64,000 bases of DNA from Gammaproteobacteria bacterium. GTDB taxonomy: Bacteria > Pseudomonadota > Gammaproteobacteria > Pseudomonadales > Azotimanducaceae. The notes under the pieces were generated by a model. The model had not been told where the DNA came from. It worked only from the letters and a program-made list of their open reading frames with translations, and made no database searches. Made by a program: the position numbers and the translations under genes. Location of the stretch: contig JAJFJZ010000001.1 of assembly GCA_021773565.1 (NCBI GenBank), positions 62,001 through 126,000 of the forward strand, read 5' to 3'. Below are positions 17,130 to 26,491 of the stretch, piece after piece. Numbering within the stretch: position 1 is the first letter of the stretch; each line of letters begins with the position of its first letter.

Positions 17130-18326
17130 TCACTGGATACCTGCCTTTTCCACTACCTTATTCACTTCTTCTTCGACAACAGGAACACCAGCCTGCTTTA
17201 AAGTAGCTATATATCGATCAAGGCGCGCACTATCCGGCTCTAAAGCTGCTACAGCTTCGTAATAAGCGATCAGCGCATCTCCTGAAAAAGGGAGCGGTAT
17301 TTTCTGGCCACGCTGAACAGCAAAGAAATTATTATCCTCTATAAGCAACGCTGCTGCGTGGGACCCATAGTGTGCCGACATACCCGTGTCGATAAGAATT
17401 ACAGCTCCTTTAAACCGTGGTTTTATGCTGCCTTCTGTCACAGTATGGCCGAGTACAAGATGTTGCACCTGATGAGCTTGTAGAAGCGAATCAAGATGTG
17501 CTCTTTCGCTTTGTTGTTCGTGTTGCGCTAGCCCTCGATACCAAAGTGGTCCTTCCTCATGCTCCAATACAGTTTTGGATGTGGTGGTTATCGAACCGAC
17601 ATCCTGAAGTGCCTGTAGCACAGAACTGTTAAGTTGTTTCAGGCTCGTTTCCGCAAAAGCGGGCCCAAGGCCACCATGCATAAACAGAATATTGTTTATG
17701 CGGATAACTGCATTATGTTTTGCAACCCAGGAACCGAACTCTCCGTTCGCCGACCAGGCTCTGCGATGTTCAACATAACCCAGTGGGTATTTAAGGTCCC
17801 ACTGAGCCCGGTGCGCTTCATCAAACACGGGCATGGATTCGGGGGGTAAATTTGCCTTCATCCACTGGATACTACCCGCATAGTATCGATCTCTAAGTTG
17901 TGCTGATTTGCGCGTTTTGAGAGCTGCATATTCTTCAGGTATTACATAGCGTAAATCGCCAATCATGTTCATTGCTTCATGATTACCAATCAACATGTGT
18001 ACGTAACCCCCCTTACGCCTGGCCTGCTTTTCGAGCCGCATAAAAAAAGTGATTATTTTCGCGGTATCAGGCCCACGATCAGGAATGTCCCCGGTTTGCA
18101 CAAGATGCGTTGTTCCACCAATCCAGTTACCGGATTTGTCAATCAGTCCGGTAGATTTCAGGAGTGAAAACATCTGGGTGTAGTCTCCGTGTATGTCCCC
18201 TATGGCAACTATACGCGTGACGTCATCCCAGGAATCACGTGCGGAAAGATGGATATTTGTAAATAAAACAAACAGGGTCAGCAGAATAATCAGGGAACTG
18301 CTGTTTTTATTACCCGCGCTTTTCAT
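17130..18326 (-). CDS. Periplasmic metallophosphoesterase (Shewanella-like Ser/Thr phosphatase type)
   Basis: About 398 residues when started at ATG 18326, which puts the hydrophobic ILLTLFVLFTNIHLSA signal segment close to the N-terminus; an upstream ATG at 18389 would add 21 polar residues. The phosphoprotein-phosphatase metal motifs are GDIHGDY, GDIPDRGPDT, GNHEAMN and LVLGHTVTEG. This combination and the export signal match the Shewanella-like protein phosphatase family. It hydrolyses phosphate esters with a two-metal centre outside the cytoplasm; the substrate is unknown. It is divergent from the gene at 18433. Confidence 0.88.
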   Translation of the reverse strand: MKSAGNKNSSSLIILLTLFVLFTNIHLSARDSWDDVTRIVAIGDIHGDYTQMFSLLKSTGLIDKSGNWIGGTTHLVQTGDIPDRGPDTAKIITFFMRLEKQARRKGGYVHMLIGNHEAMNMIGDLRYVIPEEYAALKTRKSAQLRDRYYAGSIQWMKANLPPESMPVFDEAHRAQWDLKYPLGYVEHRRAWSANGEFGSWVAKHNAVIRINNILFMHGGLGPAFAETSLKQLNSSVLQALQDVGSITTTSKTVLEHEEGPLWYRGLAQHEQQSERAHLDSLLQAHQVQHLVLGHTVTEGSIKPRFKGAVILIDTGMSAHYGSHAAALLIEDNNFFAVQRGQKIPLPFSGDALIAYYEAVAALEPDSARLDRYIATLKQAGVPVVEEEVNKVVEKAGIQ

Positions 18327-18432
18327 ACTTTTATTGTAACCATTATCTGTGTATAGCCAGAGACAAGTTCTTTCATCCGTGCAGGACATTGTACTAGAGC
18401 TAAATCAATTGCGTTCAATAAAAATTGCTTCT

Positions 18433-18912
18433 ATGAAACAATCGAACAGACATTTTTTCCGCTCCATCCTAACTGTGTACGTCGCGGTGTTGTTACCAAA
18501 CCTGTTATATCCACTTCACGCAGGCATCCATAAATGTGTCACTGATTCAAGCATCGAATACACCGATACCCACTGTTCAGCTGGAATACTCATCAAACAT
18601 TCTCCCGGGTACCAGACCATTGGCCGCATAGAAGGATTATCGCAGGGAGAGCTTGAAACCCTCCAGGAAATGGAAACGGCATATCGCAATTCCAGAGCTC
18701 AGACAGATAAAGACAGTGCTGCGCAAAAAAAGCTGATGTTCAGGGAACGTGCCAGAAAAAGACAGGAACGTGCGCGATCCTGCGCCAGGGCGATAAAGGG
18801 TCTGGAACAGTTACGTATAACCAAACGCAAGGGATATAGTGCAAAACAAGCAAGGAACCTGGACTCTCGTCAAAACGTCCTGGAACAACAAAAACGAAAG
18901 AACTGTACCTGA
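18433..18912 (+). CDS. Secreted DUF4124-like small protein
   Basis: 159 residues from ATG 18433; the longer frame from 18349 would add 28 residues before the signal peptide. A signal peptide (SILTVYVAVLLPNLLYPLHA) is followed by GIHKCVTDSSIEYTDTHC, matching the short Cys-containing beta motif of DUF4124 (xYKCxDxxGxxxYxDxxC). The remainder is a strongly charged helix rich in Arg, Lys and Glu. The function of DUF4124 proteins is unknown. The stop lies one base from that of the convergent asparaginase-like gene. Confidence 0.72.
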   Translation: MKQSNRHFFRSILTVYVAVLLPNLLYPLHAGIHKCVTDSSIEYTDTHCSAGILIKHSPGYQTIGRIEGLSQGELETLQEMETAYRNSRAQTDKDSAAQKKLMFRERARKRQERARSCARAIKGLEQLRITKRKGYSAKQARNLDSRQNVLEQQKRKNCT

Positions 18913-18913
18913 A

Positions 18914-19447
18914 TCAATTGAGGCTGGAACAGGTGTGCACAAACCTGTTATTTTCCCTGTCTTTCATGCAATGAGCAGCCTCAAAAACCTGGCCACTCAT
19001 AACCACATAAACCCCGGACATCAGAATCTGCGCAGCAGTAAAAGCCATGCCAACATTAAAAGTGGCATCCGTTTGGGCAAATCTTGCAGGGCTCAATGAA
19101 CCTGTCAGTACGATAGTCTTATCCGGCACGCTAGCCAGATATGTTGCTGTGGTGGTCATGGTATCTGTACCGTGCGTCACCACGATCTGGCGTTGCGTGG
19201 CATCTTCCACCAGTTGTCGGATGTGTTGCCGATCATCATCTGTGAGCTCCAGACTGTCCTTGCGACAGGCTTCCACAATCTGGTAGTCCACTTGTACATG
19301 GGCTTCGCGTAACAATTCGCCGACTACAGATTGTCCTATCCTGAATTCACTCAAGGCGTCAAAATAGACCTTATCGATAGTACCACCAGTAGTAACCACA
19401 AGAATATTGTTAGCATTCACCGATATACCGGATTCGATCTTGTGCAT
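18914..19447 (-). CDS. Short asparaginase-like protein (N-terminal domain only)
   Basis: 177 residues, about half the length of type I/II L-asparaginases. The two catalytic-type motifs of the N-terminal domain are present: VVTTGGTIDK and VVTHGTDTMT. The usual C-terminal domain, which completes the dimer interface, is absent. Single-domain asparaginase-like proteins occur in proteobacteria, so this is probably a genuine short form rather than a truncation. Activity on asparagine is uncertain. It lies 23 bases downstream of the Suc/Fer-like gene on the same strand. Confidence 0.78.
   Translation of the reverse strand: MHKIESGISVNANNILVVTTGGTIDKVYFDALSEFRIGQSVVGELLREAHVQVDYQIVEACRKDSLELTDDDRQHIRQLVEDATQRQIVVTHGTDTMTTTATYLASVPDKTIVLTGSLSPARFAQTDATFNVGMAFTAAQILMSGVYVVMSGQVFEAAHCMKDRENNRFVHTCSSLN
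18928..18954 (+). terminator. Candidate intrinsic terminator
   Basis: A seven-base-pair stem AACAGGT (18928-18934) pairs with ACCTGTT (18943-18949) over an eight-base loop and is followed by ATTTTCCC. It is 16 bases after the stop of the plus-strand DUF4124-like gene but inside the end of the convergent asparaginase-like gene. The T-run is short, so confidence is limited. Confidence 0.4.
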
Positions 19448-19470
19448 ATGCTTCCCGTTTTCAACTTCCC

Positions 19471-20394
19471 TTACCGGGGGCCAACTGATAACACCTCAAA
19501 AGGATTCTGGGTTTTTGTTGCACTCTCACCGCAGCTGGCAATAATTTCCAGTGAACTGGCTGACTTGCGAAGTTTTACAGAAATGGTGTCTTCCTCTTCG
19601 AGAAACAGGCACTCGAACATATCCGCCTTATCGTCCTGGCCCTGTCTGAGGCCAACGAGCTCACCTCCTGCATACCCCTCTTTCAGTAAAAAAATTTCAG
19701 CAGCCTGCGCAGCAGGTTCGTATAGTGAGCGTCCCCGGGCTCTGTCAGTATCCACCTTTCCAGATTCTACCTGCATCACAAATTTGGCTACATCATCTGC
19801 AAATACCCGCCCATACATAAGCGGATCGGGAAGCACAAGCACATTTGGCGCGAATCGATGTCCACCAAGATGCGTAATCTGCCAAACCCGCTTACTCACC
19901 ATTTTTCGTAACTGGAGATACGTTTTCAGGCCCAGTCGAGCACAACATACATCTCGCTTGCCATTGGTGCATACAAAATAATTTGGTTCCGTGAGCCTGG
20001 CATCTCCAAACGCTTCAGGTTCATCAAGTATGGTCGTCCAATCGATGCGGGTGAAATCATTGTAGTCGGCGAATTGAAATTGAAATGTCTCATTTCCGTA
20101 GGGTGCTACCATGGATATGATGAACCTTATCCCCTGAAAGGAAATATCCGGCTGGCGAATGAATTGCTGCCTGGCTCTCAAACCCATCTGTTCAAACAAG
20201 GCAGGAACACGTAACCACCATTCCAGAAAGTCCCGGTCCAGGGTGTTCGCAACATTTGCCTGACCAGCCCAACTGGCGTTGTATTCAAGCAAAAGCCAAA
20301 CATCAGTAGAAGCAGCAGTTCCCTGCATTGGTTCATTCAACGCAAGGGACATTTCAGCGCAATACTCCCGCTTATTGGCTACAAGCTTATTCAA
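19471..20394 (-). CDS. Sucrase/ferredoxin-like family protein
   Basis: 307 residues of the Suc/Fer-like family, a thioredoxin-fold ferredoxin relative. The characteristic features are FVCTNGKRDVCCARLG, with cysteines positioned like those of thioredoxin-like [2Fe-2S] ferredoxins, and HLGGHRFAPNVLVLPDPLMYGR. The biochemical role in bacteria is not established; electron transfer is the usual guess. It is cytoplasmic with no signal. It is the first gene of a two-gene unit with the asparaginase-like protein and is divergent from the acyl-CoA dehydrogenase at 20562. Confidence 0.85.
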   Translation of the reverse strand: MNKLVANKREYCAEMSLALNEPMQGTAASTDVWLLLEYNASWAGQANVANTLDRDFLEWWLRVPALFEQMGLRARQQFIRQPDISFQGIRFIISMVAPYGNETFQFQFADYNDFTRIDWTTILDEPEAFGDARLTEPNYFVCTNGKRDVCCARLGLKTYLQLRKMVSKRVWQITHLGGHRFAPNVLVLPDPLMYGRVFADDVAKFVMQVESGKVDTDRARGRSLYEPAAQAAEIFLLKEGYAGGELVGLRQGQDDKADMFECLFLEEEDTISVKLRKSASSLEIIASCGESATKTQNPFEVLSVGPR

Positions 20395-20561
20395 AAATAC
20401 ATCCCGTTAATCAATTTTTCGCCAGTGCGAGCGAAGGCCAAGAATAACACACACGTATTGGCAAAGCGTAGCCAAAGCAGGTTAATCTTGCGAATTAGGA
20501 CATTGATATTCAGGCTGGAACGTCAGCTAAATCAGTACTAACAGGGAGATGAATTTTCACC

Positions 20562-21740
20562 ATGACAGAAGCTTATATGACCCCGGAACGTCAAATGATC
20601 AGGGATGTAGCGCGGGACTTCACTCAAAATGAAGTACTTCCCATCGCCAATAAGCTCGATCCTGTGCAAGGTGATATACCGATGGAACTTCGGAACAAGA
20701 TGGCAGATATGGGCTATTTTGGTGTCAGGATTGCTGAGGAATTCGACGGACTTGGTTTGGGTGTGTTTGAGTACTGTCTTATTGCTGAAGAGTTAAGTCG
20801 CGGTTGGATGAGTGTCGCCAGCATCATTGCACGGGCTGATTCACTCATGAATGTGGAAGGCTGGTCACTTGAAAAACGCACCGAAATGACCAGAAAAGCC
20901 GCCAGGGGAGAGTTTCTCTCCGCGGTATCTCTAAGCGAACCCAACGCCGGGTCAGACCTTGCCAACATAAGCTGTAGAGCCGTTCCGGATGGCGATGAAT
21001 GGGTAATCACAGGAAACAAGTATTGGTGTACATTCGCGGATGGCGCAGATTACATCCGTTTATTGGCGCGGGTAGATACTGCCAGGGGGGAGCCACGCTC
21101 CAAAGGTCTGAAGACCTTTATTATCGAAAAACCACGCGGGCGACTACCAGAGGGATGCGCAGGATCGGAAATACCCAAAATTGGTTATTTTGGCTGGAAG
21201 ACTTTCGAGCTCGCATTTGACGGATGCAGAATACCCCGCGGCAACGTATTGGGAGGCGGCAATACTGAAGGATTCAAAACTACCGCAAACTGGCTGGAAG
21301 CTGCCCGTGTGCACACAGCAGCGCGTGCAATAGGGCTCGCCCGAGGCGCTATGGAAGACGCCATAGCCTACGCCCACGAACGCGTTCAGTTTGGAGTGGC
21401 TATCACAGAGTTTCAGGAAACCAGGTTTAAAATTGCCCGTATGGCGAGTGACATTGAAGCTGCGCGCCAACTTATGTATTTCGCCGCAACAGAGATTGAC
21501 AATCTCAGGCGCATAGATAAGGAAGCCTCGATGTGTAAATGGTTTGCCAGTGAGATGGCAGAGCGCGTTACTTCAGACGCTCTGCAAATTCTGGGTGGCG
21601 CCGGTTACACCAAACTACATGCGGTCGAACGTTATTGGCGCGACGCACGACTAACCAAGATATTTGAAGGCACGAGTGAGATCCAGCTGAGAATTATTTC
21701 GGATCGTATTTTAGGGCGGCCGATGTCCCGAACCCAATAA
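20562..21740 (+). CDS. Acyl-CoA dehydrogenase
   Basis: 392 residues with the standard acyl-CoA dehydrogenase layout: FFGVRIAEEFDGLGLG-like N-terminal helices, AVSLSEPNAGSDLANI and WVITGNKYWCTFADGAD in the beta domain, and QILGGAGYTKLHAVERYWRDARL plus KIFEGTSEIQ near the C-terminus. It oxidises an acyl-CoA to the 2-enoyl-CoA with FAD and passes electrons to ETF. The ribosome site GGGAG is 13 bases before ATG 20562, a long spacing; ATG 20577 is a possible alternative. It is convergent with a second acyl-CoA dehydrogenase, five bases apart. Confidence 0.93.
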   Translation: MTEAYMTPERQMIRDVARDFTQNEVLPIANKLDPVQGDIPMELRNKMADMGYFGVRIAEEFDGLGLGVFEYCLIAEELSRGWMSVASIIARADSLMNVEGWSLEKRTEMTRKAARGEFLSAVSLSEPNAGSDLANISCRAVPDGDEWVITGNKYWCTFADGADYIRLLARVDTARGEPRSKGLKTFIIEKPRGRLPEGCAGSEIPKIGYFGWKTFELAFDGCRIPRGNVLGGGNTEGFKTTANWLEAARVHTAARAIGLARGAMEDAIAYAHERVQFGVAITEFQETRFKIARMASDIEAARQLMYFAATEIDNLRRIDKEASMCKWFASEMAERVTSDALQILGGAGYTKLHAVERYWRDARLTKIFEGTSEIQLRIISDRILGRPMSRTQ

Positions 21741-21745
21741 TACGC

Positions 21746-22921
21746 TTAATACGAGCGTGGCAAACCAAGCACATGCTCGCTAATGTAATTCATGATCATC
21801 TCCTGGGATACCGGTGCGAGTCGATTCATGCGCGCCTCGCGCCAGTATCTTTCAACATGATACTCCCGGGCATAACCAAAACCTCCATGCGTTTGCACAG
21901 CCTGATCGGCAGCAACGAATGAAGCGTCTGCTGCCAACCATTTCGCCATATTGGCATATTCACCACACGCTTTTTGTGGAAGATTCATATCAATCGCCCA
22001 AGCCGCTTTACGTGTCATAATTGCGGCAGCTTCCAGTCTGGTTTTTGCTTCAGCAAGTGGAAATGCTATGCCCTGGTTTTTGCCAATCGGGCGTCCAAAA
22101 ATTTCACGCTCATTCGCATAAGCAACAGCCCTGCATAGCGCTGCGCGGCCTATTCCAATGGCCTCTGAAGCAATCAGCACACGTTCGGCGTTTAGTCCCG
22201 CCAACAGATATTGAAAGCCTTTGCCCTCCTCGCCAACGCGGTCCGATATTTTGACCGGTAAATCATCATAGACAACTTCACAGGTTGCTATCGCATTACG
22301 TCCGGTTTTATCTATCGGGGATATCTGAACTTCGTCTCTTTGCAGTTCCGCAAGCAACAGCGTCATTCCCTCGGTTCGCTTTTGGCATTTTTCCAGAGGA
22401 GTAGTTCTTACCAGTAGCAACACGCGTTCCGAAATCAGTGCTTTTGTGGTCCATACTTTTCTTCCTCGTACCAGGTAATGGTCACCTTCTTTTCGGGCAA
22501 AGGTAGTAATGGAAGTAGTATCGGTTCCCGCATCCGGTTCTGTTACACCAAATGCGACATGCAACTGGCCACTGGCAACGGGAGGAAGGTAGGTTTGTTT
22601 CATGGCTTCACTGCCATATTTCACAACAGGCTGCATGCCAAAAATGGACAGATGCACTGCACTGGCACCGTTCATACACGCACCACTGGCTGCTACTTCC
22701 TCTAGCACCAGGGACGCTTCCAGAATTCCGCGTCCGCTGCCCCCGTATGTTTCAGGAATGGCTACCCCAATCCAGCCGGCTTCGGCCATATCATCGTAGT
22801 ATGCCTGTGGGAATTGGTGTTTTTCATCACATTCAGACCAGTAATCGTCGGGATAACGTGCACACAGTTTGCGGATGGATTCCCTGATAAGAAGGTGTTC
22901 CTGCGATTCCTCAAAGTTCAT
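21746..22921 (-). CDS. Acyl-CoA dehydrogenase
   Basis: 391 residues, same family as the convergent neighbour but clearly divergent from it. Motifs are VAFGVTEPDAGTDTTSIT, YLVRGRKVWTTKALIS, AEAKTRLEAAAIMTRKAAW and QTHGGFGYAREYHVERYWREARM. The Glu-Tyr-His-Val-Glu-Arg segment and the general sequence suit branched- or short-chain acyl-CoA dehydrogenases, but substrate length cannot be read. Electron transfer would be to ETF. The gene stands alone, with the DUF6316-like gene 59 bases further downstream along the sequence on the same strand. Confidence 0.92.
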   Translation of the reverse strand: MNFEESQEHLLIRESIRKLCARYPDDYWSECDEKHQFPQAYYDDMAEAGWIGVAIPETYGGSGRGILEASLVLEEVAASGACMNGASAVHLSIFGMQPVVKYGSEAMKQTYLPPVASGQLHVAFGVTEPDAGTDTTSITTFARKEGDHYLVRGRKVWTTKALISERVLLLVRTTPLEKCQKRTEGMTLLLAELQRDEVQISPIDKTGRNAIATCEVVYDDLPVKISDRVGEEGKGFQYLLAGLNAERVLIASEAIGIGRAALCRAVAYANEREIFGRPIGKNQGIAFPLAEAKTRLEAAAIMTRKAAWAIDMNLPQKACGEYANMAKWLAADASFVAADQAVQTHGGFGYAREYHVERYWREARMNRLAPVSQEMIMNYISEHVLGLPRSY

Positions 22922-22980
22922 ACATTCTCTCTTCAGGGCGTTAAAGGAGGACCTGAATCATGCGTACAAACCGGAACAGA

Positions 22981-23256
22981 TTAGCCTGCTAGTTCGTTTA
23001 TATCCGAAACATCGTTGGCTTGTTTTAATGACTCACGCTGGAAGGCCATTATAACCGCTTTGGCTTCGGAATCGGCCTTCTCTTTAAGAATGTTGGAAAG
23101 GATACTGGCCTCTACCTCGGCCTCAAAGAGTGTGAGATAAGGCCCCACCGATATGTCTTCGCGTGTATAAAAATACCATTTTCCTTCTGCACGATAGACT
23201 CGCTTTCCACGAAATCTAAGCCTGGGTTGCTCGCCTGATCGATTTTCCATAAACAT
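22981..23256 (-). CDS. Small DUF6316-like protein
   Basis: 91 residues, no signal or membrane segment. The conserved-looking core RFRGKRVYRAEGKWYFYTRE followed by VGPYLTLFEAEVEAS resembles the DUF6316 family of gammaproteobacteria, in which a short beta hairpin with Trp-Tyr-Phe precedes a Gly-Pro-Phe/Tyr turn and a helix. The function is unknown. Two starts are possible (23256 and 23250). The assignment to DUF6316 is from memory of the motif and should be tested by profile search. Confidence 0.7.
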   Translation of the reverse strand: MFMENRSGEQPRLRFRGKRVYRAEGKWYFYTREDISVGPYLTLFEAEVEASILSNILKEKADSEAKAVIMAFQRESLKQANDVSDINELAG

Positions 23257-23392
23257 TCCGCCAATTTCATTCCCTGCGTATGGCTAATTCTCGACCATTT
23301 GGCGGTTGTTTTCTGTGCGCTAATTGTGGAATTTGTAAGCAAATTGCAAGTATTCATCTCTGGTTTGCAATATCGGGAGATCAGAATGATAA

Positions 23393-26300
23393 CTACCTGA
23401 TTCTTTTTGATACCTCATCAGACAGAACGCTCTCATTATTTTCACTGTCGATAGCCGCAATGGAAAAATAATAGCGCCCTGGATTTAGCAACAAAGTCTT
23501 GTCAGATGCGTCTGGATCCTGGATATCCACCGTTCTGGTAAGATCACCCGAGGTCTTTCCAAAATAGATTCTGTACGACGCCAGATCAGTTAGTGGGCTT
23601 CCATCTGCATTTTGGGTGGGCCTGGACCAGCTGAGCATGGCCTTTCTGATTGACACGGAGGTAATTGCGACCGCGTTACCATTCGGTCCATCACAGGCAA
23701 GAGTAAAGCTCGTATCATCAAACAACTTGTTGATAGTCAATGATCCCTGTGCAGCGCGAGTTCCAGACCAGCCACCGCTTGCCACGCAGGATTCAAAACC
23801 CTGACCATCCCAGGTTAAGGTGAGAGCGTCACCACTATCCAACCAGAGAGAACTTGCGCTCAATGCGATCGAAGGCGCTTTTGCAGGATCCGTTTCGGGC
23901 TGAGGCTCTGTATCAGGCTGAGACTCTGTATCGGGCTGAGGCTCTGTATCAGGCTGAGGCTCTGTATCAGGTAGAGGCTCTATATCAGGTTGAAGCTCTG
24001 AATCGGGTTGAGGCTCTGCTTCAAAATCGCCATCTATCCCACCATTGCCGGAACCGTTTGGATCCGGTTCCAAAACACTGTCTGCCCTGCCTGGCTCCCG
24101 ATATTCCTTCACACTGGATATCGGGCCAGTTCCTGTTGGGCGGTAGGAAGCACTCGCGCTTAATACCAGCTTGTCTACTACATAACCATCTTCCCGCATC
24201 CACAGGTTCAGGGTATGTATCCCGGGAGAGGTTACGTTTATAGAAACTGCAGCCCCGTCAATGTTCAGATTGGTCCAATCCAGTGTATTACTACTGCTTG
24301 CAGAGTCTATGCGTTCTGCAGAAGGTACGGGCTTACCATTCATACCAAAGTGCACGGAGTTGTTTCCAGACTTATTGCCTATCCCTCTTACCCAGATAAA
24401 GTGTCTTCCGGTTTTGAGGAAATTTACCTGAAAATCCAATTGTGGGCTGGTACCAACATAGTTGGTGTTGTATACCGTACCTACGTTAGGCACAGCTTGC
24501 ATCAGAGTACTGTCCATCGAAACAGGGTTTACATTGACCCATGAATGAACACCGGGCGCCAGCACATTGTCGTAGTCCTCGGCTTCAATCGAAAGAATCC
24601 CTTCAGGGCCGGTATCCTGCTGAAACGCCAGTTTCAAGGTACCAGTAACAACCACTGTGCGACTTTGCTCTACCCGCCGTTCGCCACCCACACAGGAAAC
24701 GCCCAATTGAGCATCCGCTGCAAGCGGGTTTGTTGTACGACTGCCACTCAGACTCAAACTACCGGACCAATCGCCAATTGCTTCACAGCGCACAGCATTC
24801 TTGCTGGTCCAGGTCACAACCACTGACTCGCCCGCAGCTACAGTTTCCCTATCCAGAGAAAGTTCCAGTTCTATGTTAACGGCGGGATTAACACCCACAT
24901 AGATCGTTTTACTTATACTTCCCTGCGTGCCGTGACAGGTAAGTGAAAATGCAGCGCTGGCATCCAGATTTTCAATTCTAAGCGTATCAGATATGTCGAC
25001 ATCACCGTTCCAGGATCCGGAAGCAACACACTGCTGTGCATTAACCGCGTTCCAACTCAACTCAATACTATCGCCGGAGGAAATGAAAGCAGATGATGCT
25101 TCAAATTCAAGAGACATGTTGTTGCTTACAGCATCGCTGTCACCGGCCCCGTTAATGCGTACTTTTGTACTGCGGGTATGGCTGCCGCCTGCTCCAAAAC
25201 AACTCAAAAAGTACGTCTTTGATTCATTCAAAATTCCCGTCGGAAAAGTACCCTGCATAGCCTTGTTTCCTGACCAGGCACCAGATGCCGAACACGATTC
25301 CGCGTCCTTGCTCGACCAGGAAATGACGCTTTCACCGCCACTTACAACGGAAGCAGGTGCGGCAGAAATGGATATTGATGGTCTCCTTAGTTGCAAAACT
25401 TCTTCAAGCGTCTGCACGTACACATCCAGCTCGTCTTCACTTGCGAGCGCTACAACCGACATCGTCTCACCAAACTCTACGTCAGCCCCGACTGCCAACA
25501 ATTCCTGTAAGGCTGAAGCCAGATCAGAAATTTCAGTGCCTCCCAGGGTTGTCAAAATTTCTTGCATGGATGCACTGGAATTAACGGACATTGTCGATTG
25601 CGCCGCTACCCTGAGTTGTTCTACAAGCGCATCGGAAACTGGAACGTCCGAAATAGTCATGGGATTTTGTTCTGAAGGAAACATGGATTGAATCGCAGCG
25701 TTCATCCGCTCACTAACATCTACCCCATCCACTATAAGTGATCCTGCAATTGACTCGACAAGAACACCTACAGATGCCGAAGCAAATGTAGCAAGGATTT
25801 TTACATCAACCTCAGGTCCGACGCTGTCCAGTCGACCGTCAGATAAATCACAAGCCAGGTTATCCAGAATTTCCCCGTAGTCCTGAATGTCAAGCGCGTC
25901 AGCGGTTCTTCGCACCACCTCGCCAAACACCTCATTTGCCAGGACCACATCAGCTACATTGCCATTGTTCACGGCTACTGAGACGTGATCTGCAAAACGT
26001 GAAGCATCGAGGCCCATACCAAGGTGGTCAAATACGGCGCGGGTCGAGGCTTCCAATGTGGTAGCGGTAAGGGATCCGGTAGTGCCACAGCGTGCAGCAC
26101 TACTGATTACAGTTCCAAAAAGAGAAATGTTGGCTATCTTTTGTTGGGGGCTGGTCAGGGTCGTGTACATCTGAAAATCAGAACTTCTTTGAGTAACCAG
26201 GTCTGTGCCGGCTACTGCTTTCAGTGTAATGGGGTACCGGGTACCATTAGGTATCTCAACGGTAAACCTTGCGGTAGAGTCGCTTAAACTTGTAGCTACT

Positions 26301-26491
26301 GTGGCACCGTTGGCATCCAGTACGCTAATGCTGGCCTCCACTATGGGACCATCAATAACCGTACCAGACAGTACAGAGGGTGATTCAATTTGCGGCGACG
26401 AACTTTCACTTTTCGAACACGCACCCAAACATGCTATTAATAATAACAAGCCTGACTTTTGCCAACCACGGCGTATATTGTTGAACTTCAC
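23393..26491 (-). CDS. Large multidomain outer-membrane or surface lipoprotein
   Basis: 1032 residues. The signal ends in a lipobox with the lipidated residue at Cys25 (LGAC). A carboxypeptidase-regulatory-like beta domain follows (VLSGTVIDGPIVEASI), then a helical region to about 360. Three Ig-like repeats occur at roughly 365-610, each with a Ser-Gly-Gly/Asp start, a Trp strand, a Cys pair and SGxWxG. Next is a CBM-like domain (about 620-790; IEAEDYDN, VWVRGIGNKSGNNS, WMREDGYVVDKLVL). A Pro/Glu/Asp hexapeptide-repeat linker (about 825-870), a fourth Ig-like repeat and a C-terminal fibronectin-III-like domain follow. Binding to a polysaccharide or cell surface is plausible. No catalytic domain is seen. 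Confidence 0.85.
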   Translation of the reverse strand: MKFNNIRRGWQKSGLLLLIACLGACSKSESSSPQIESPSVLSGTVIDGPIVEASISVLDANGATVATSLSDSTARFTVEIPNGTRYPITLKAVAGTDLVTQRSSDFQMYTTLTSPQQKIANISLFGTVISSAARCGTTGSLTATTLEASTRAVFDHLGMGLDASRFADHVSVAVNNGNVADVVLANEVFGEVVRRTADALDIQDYGEILDNLACDLSDGRLDSVGPEVDVKILATFASASVGVLVESIAGSLIVDGVDVSERMNAAIQSMFPSEQNPMTISDVPVSDALVEQLRVAAQSTMSVNSSASMQEILTTLGGTEISDLASALQELLAVGADVEFGETMSVVALASEDELDVYVQTLEEVLQLRRPSISISAAPASVVSGGESVISWSSKDAESCSASGAWSGNKAMQGTFPTGILNESKTYFLSCFGAGGSHTRSTKVRINGAGDSDAVSNNMSLEFEASSAFISSGDSIELSWNAVNAQQCVASGSWNGDVDISDTLRIENLDASAAFSLTCHGTQGSISKTIYVGVNPAVNIELELSLDRETVAAGESVVVTWTSKNAVRCEAIGDWSGSLSLSGSRTTNPLAADAQLGVSCVGGERRVEQSRTVVVTGTLKLAFQQDTGPEGILSIEAEDYDNVLAPGVHSWVNVNPVSMDSTLMQAVPNVGTVYNTNYVGTSPQLDFQVNFLKTGRHFIWVRGIGNKSGNNSVHFGMNGKPVPSAERIDSASSSNTLDWTNLNIDGAAVSINVTSPGIHTLNLWMREDGYVVDKLVLSASASYRPTGTGPISSVKEYREPGRADSVLEPDPNGSGNGGIDGDFEAEPQPDSELQPDIEPLPDTEPQPDTEPQPDTESQPDTEPQPETDPAKAPSIALSASSLWLDSGDALTLTWDGQGFESCVASGGWSGTRAAQGSLTINKLFDDTSFTLACDGPNGNAVAITSVSIRKAMLSWSRPTQNADGSPLTDLASYRIYFGKTSGDLTRTVDIQDPDASDKTLLLNPGRYYFSIAAIDSENNESVLSDEVSKRIR
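23895..24020. repeat. 18-bp tandem repeat (seven units) encoding a Pro/Glu/Asp linker
   Basis: Seven 18-base units, consensus TCRGGCTGAGGCTCTGTA, start every 18 bases from 23895 to 24003. On the minus strand they encode EPQPDT-like hexapeptides in the linker of the large lipoprotein. The outer units are more diverged than the central ones, as expected from ongoing unequal duplication. Confidence 0.95.

Noticed and set aside
24993-25691. 232-codon plus-strand open frame opposite the large lipoprotein
   Set aside because: Ser/Thr/Ala-rich antisense shadow; the opposite strand carries a clear domain structure with lipobox.
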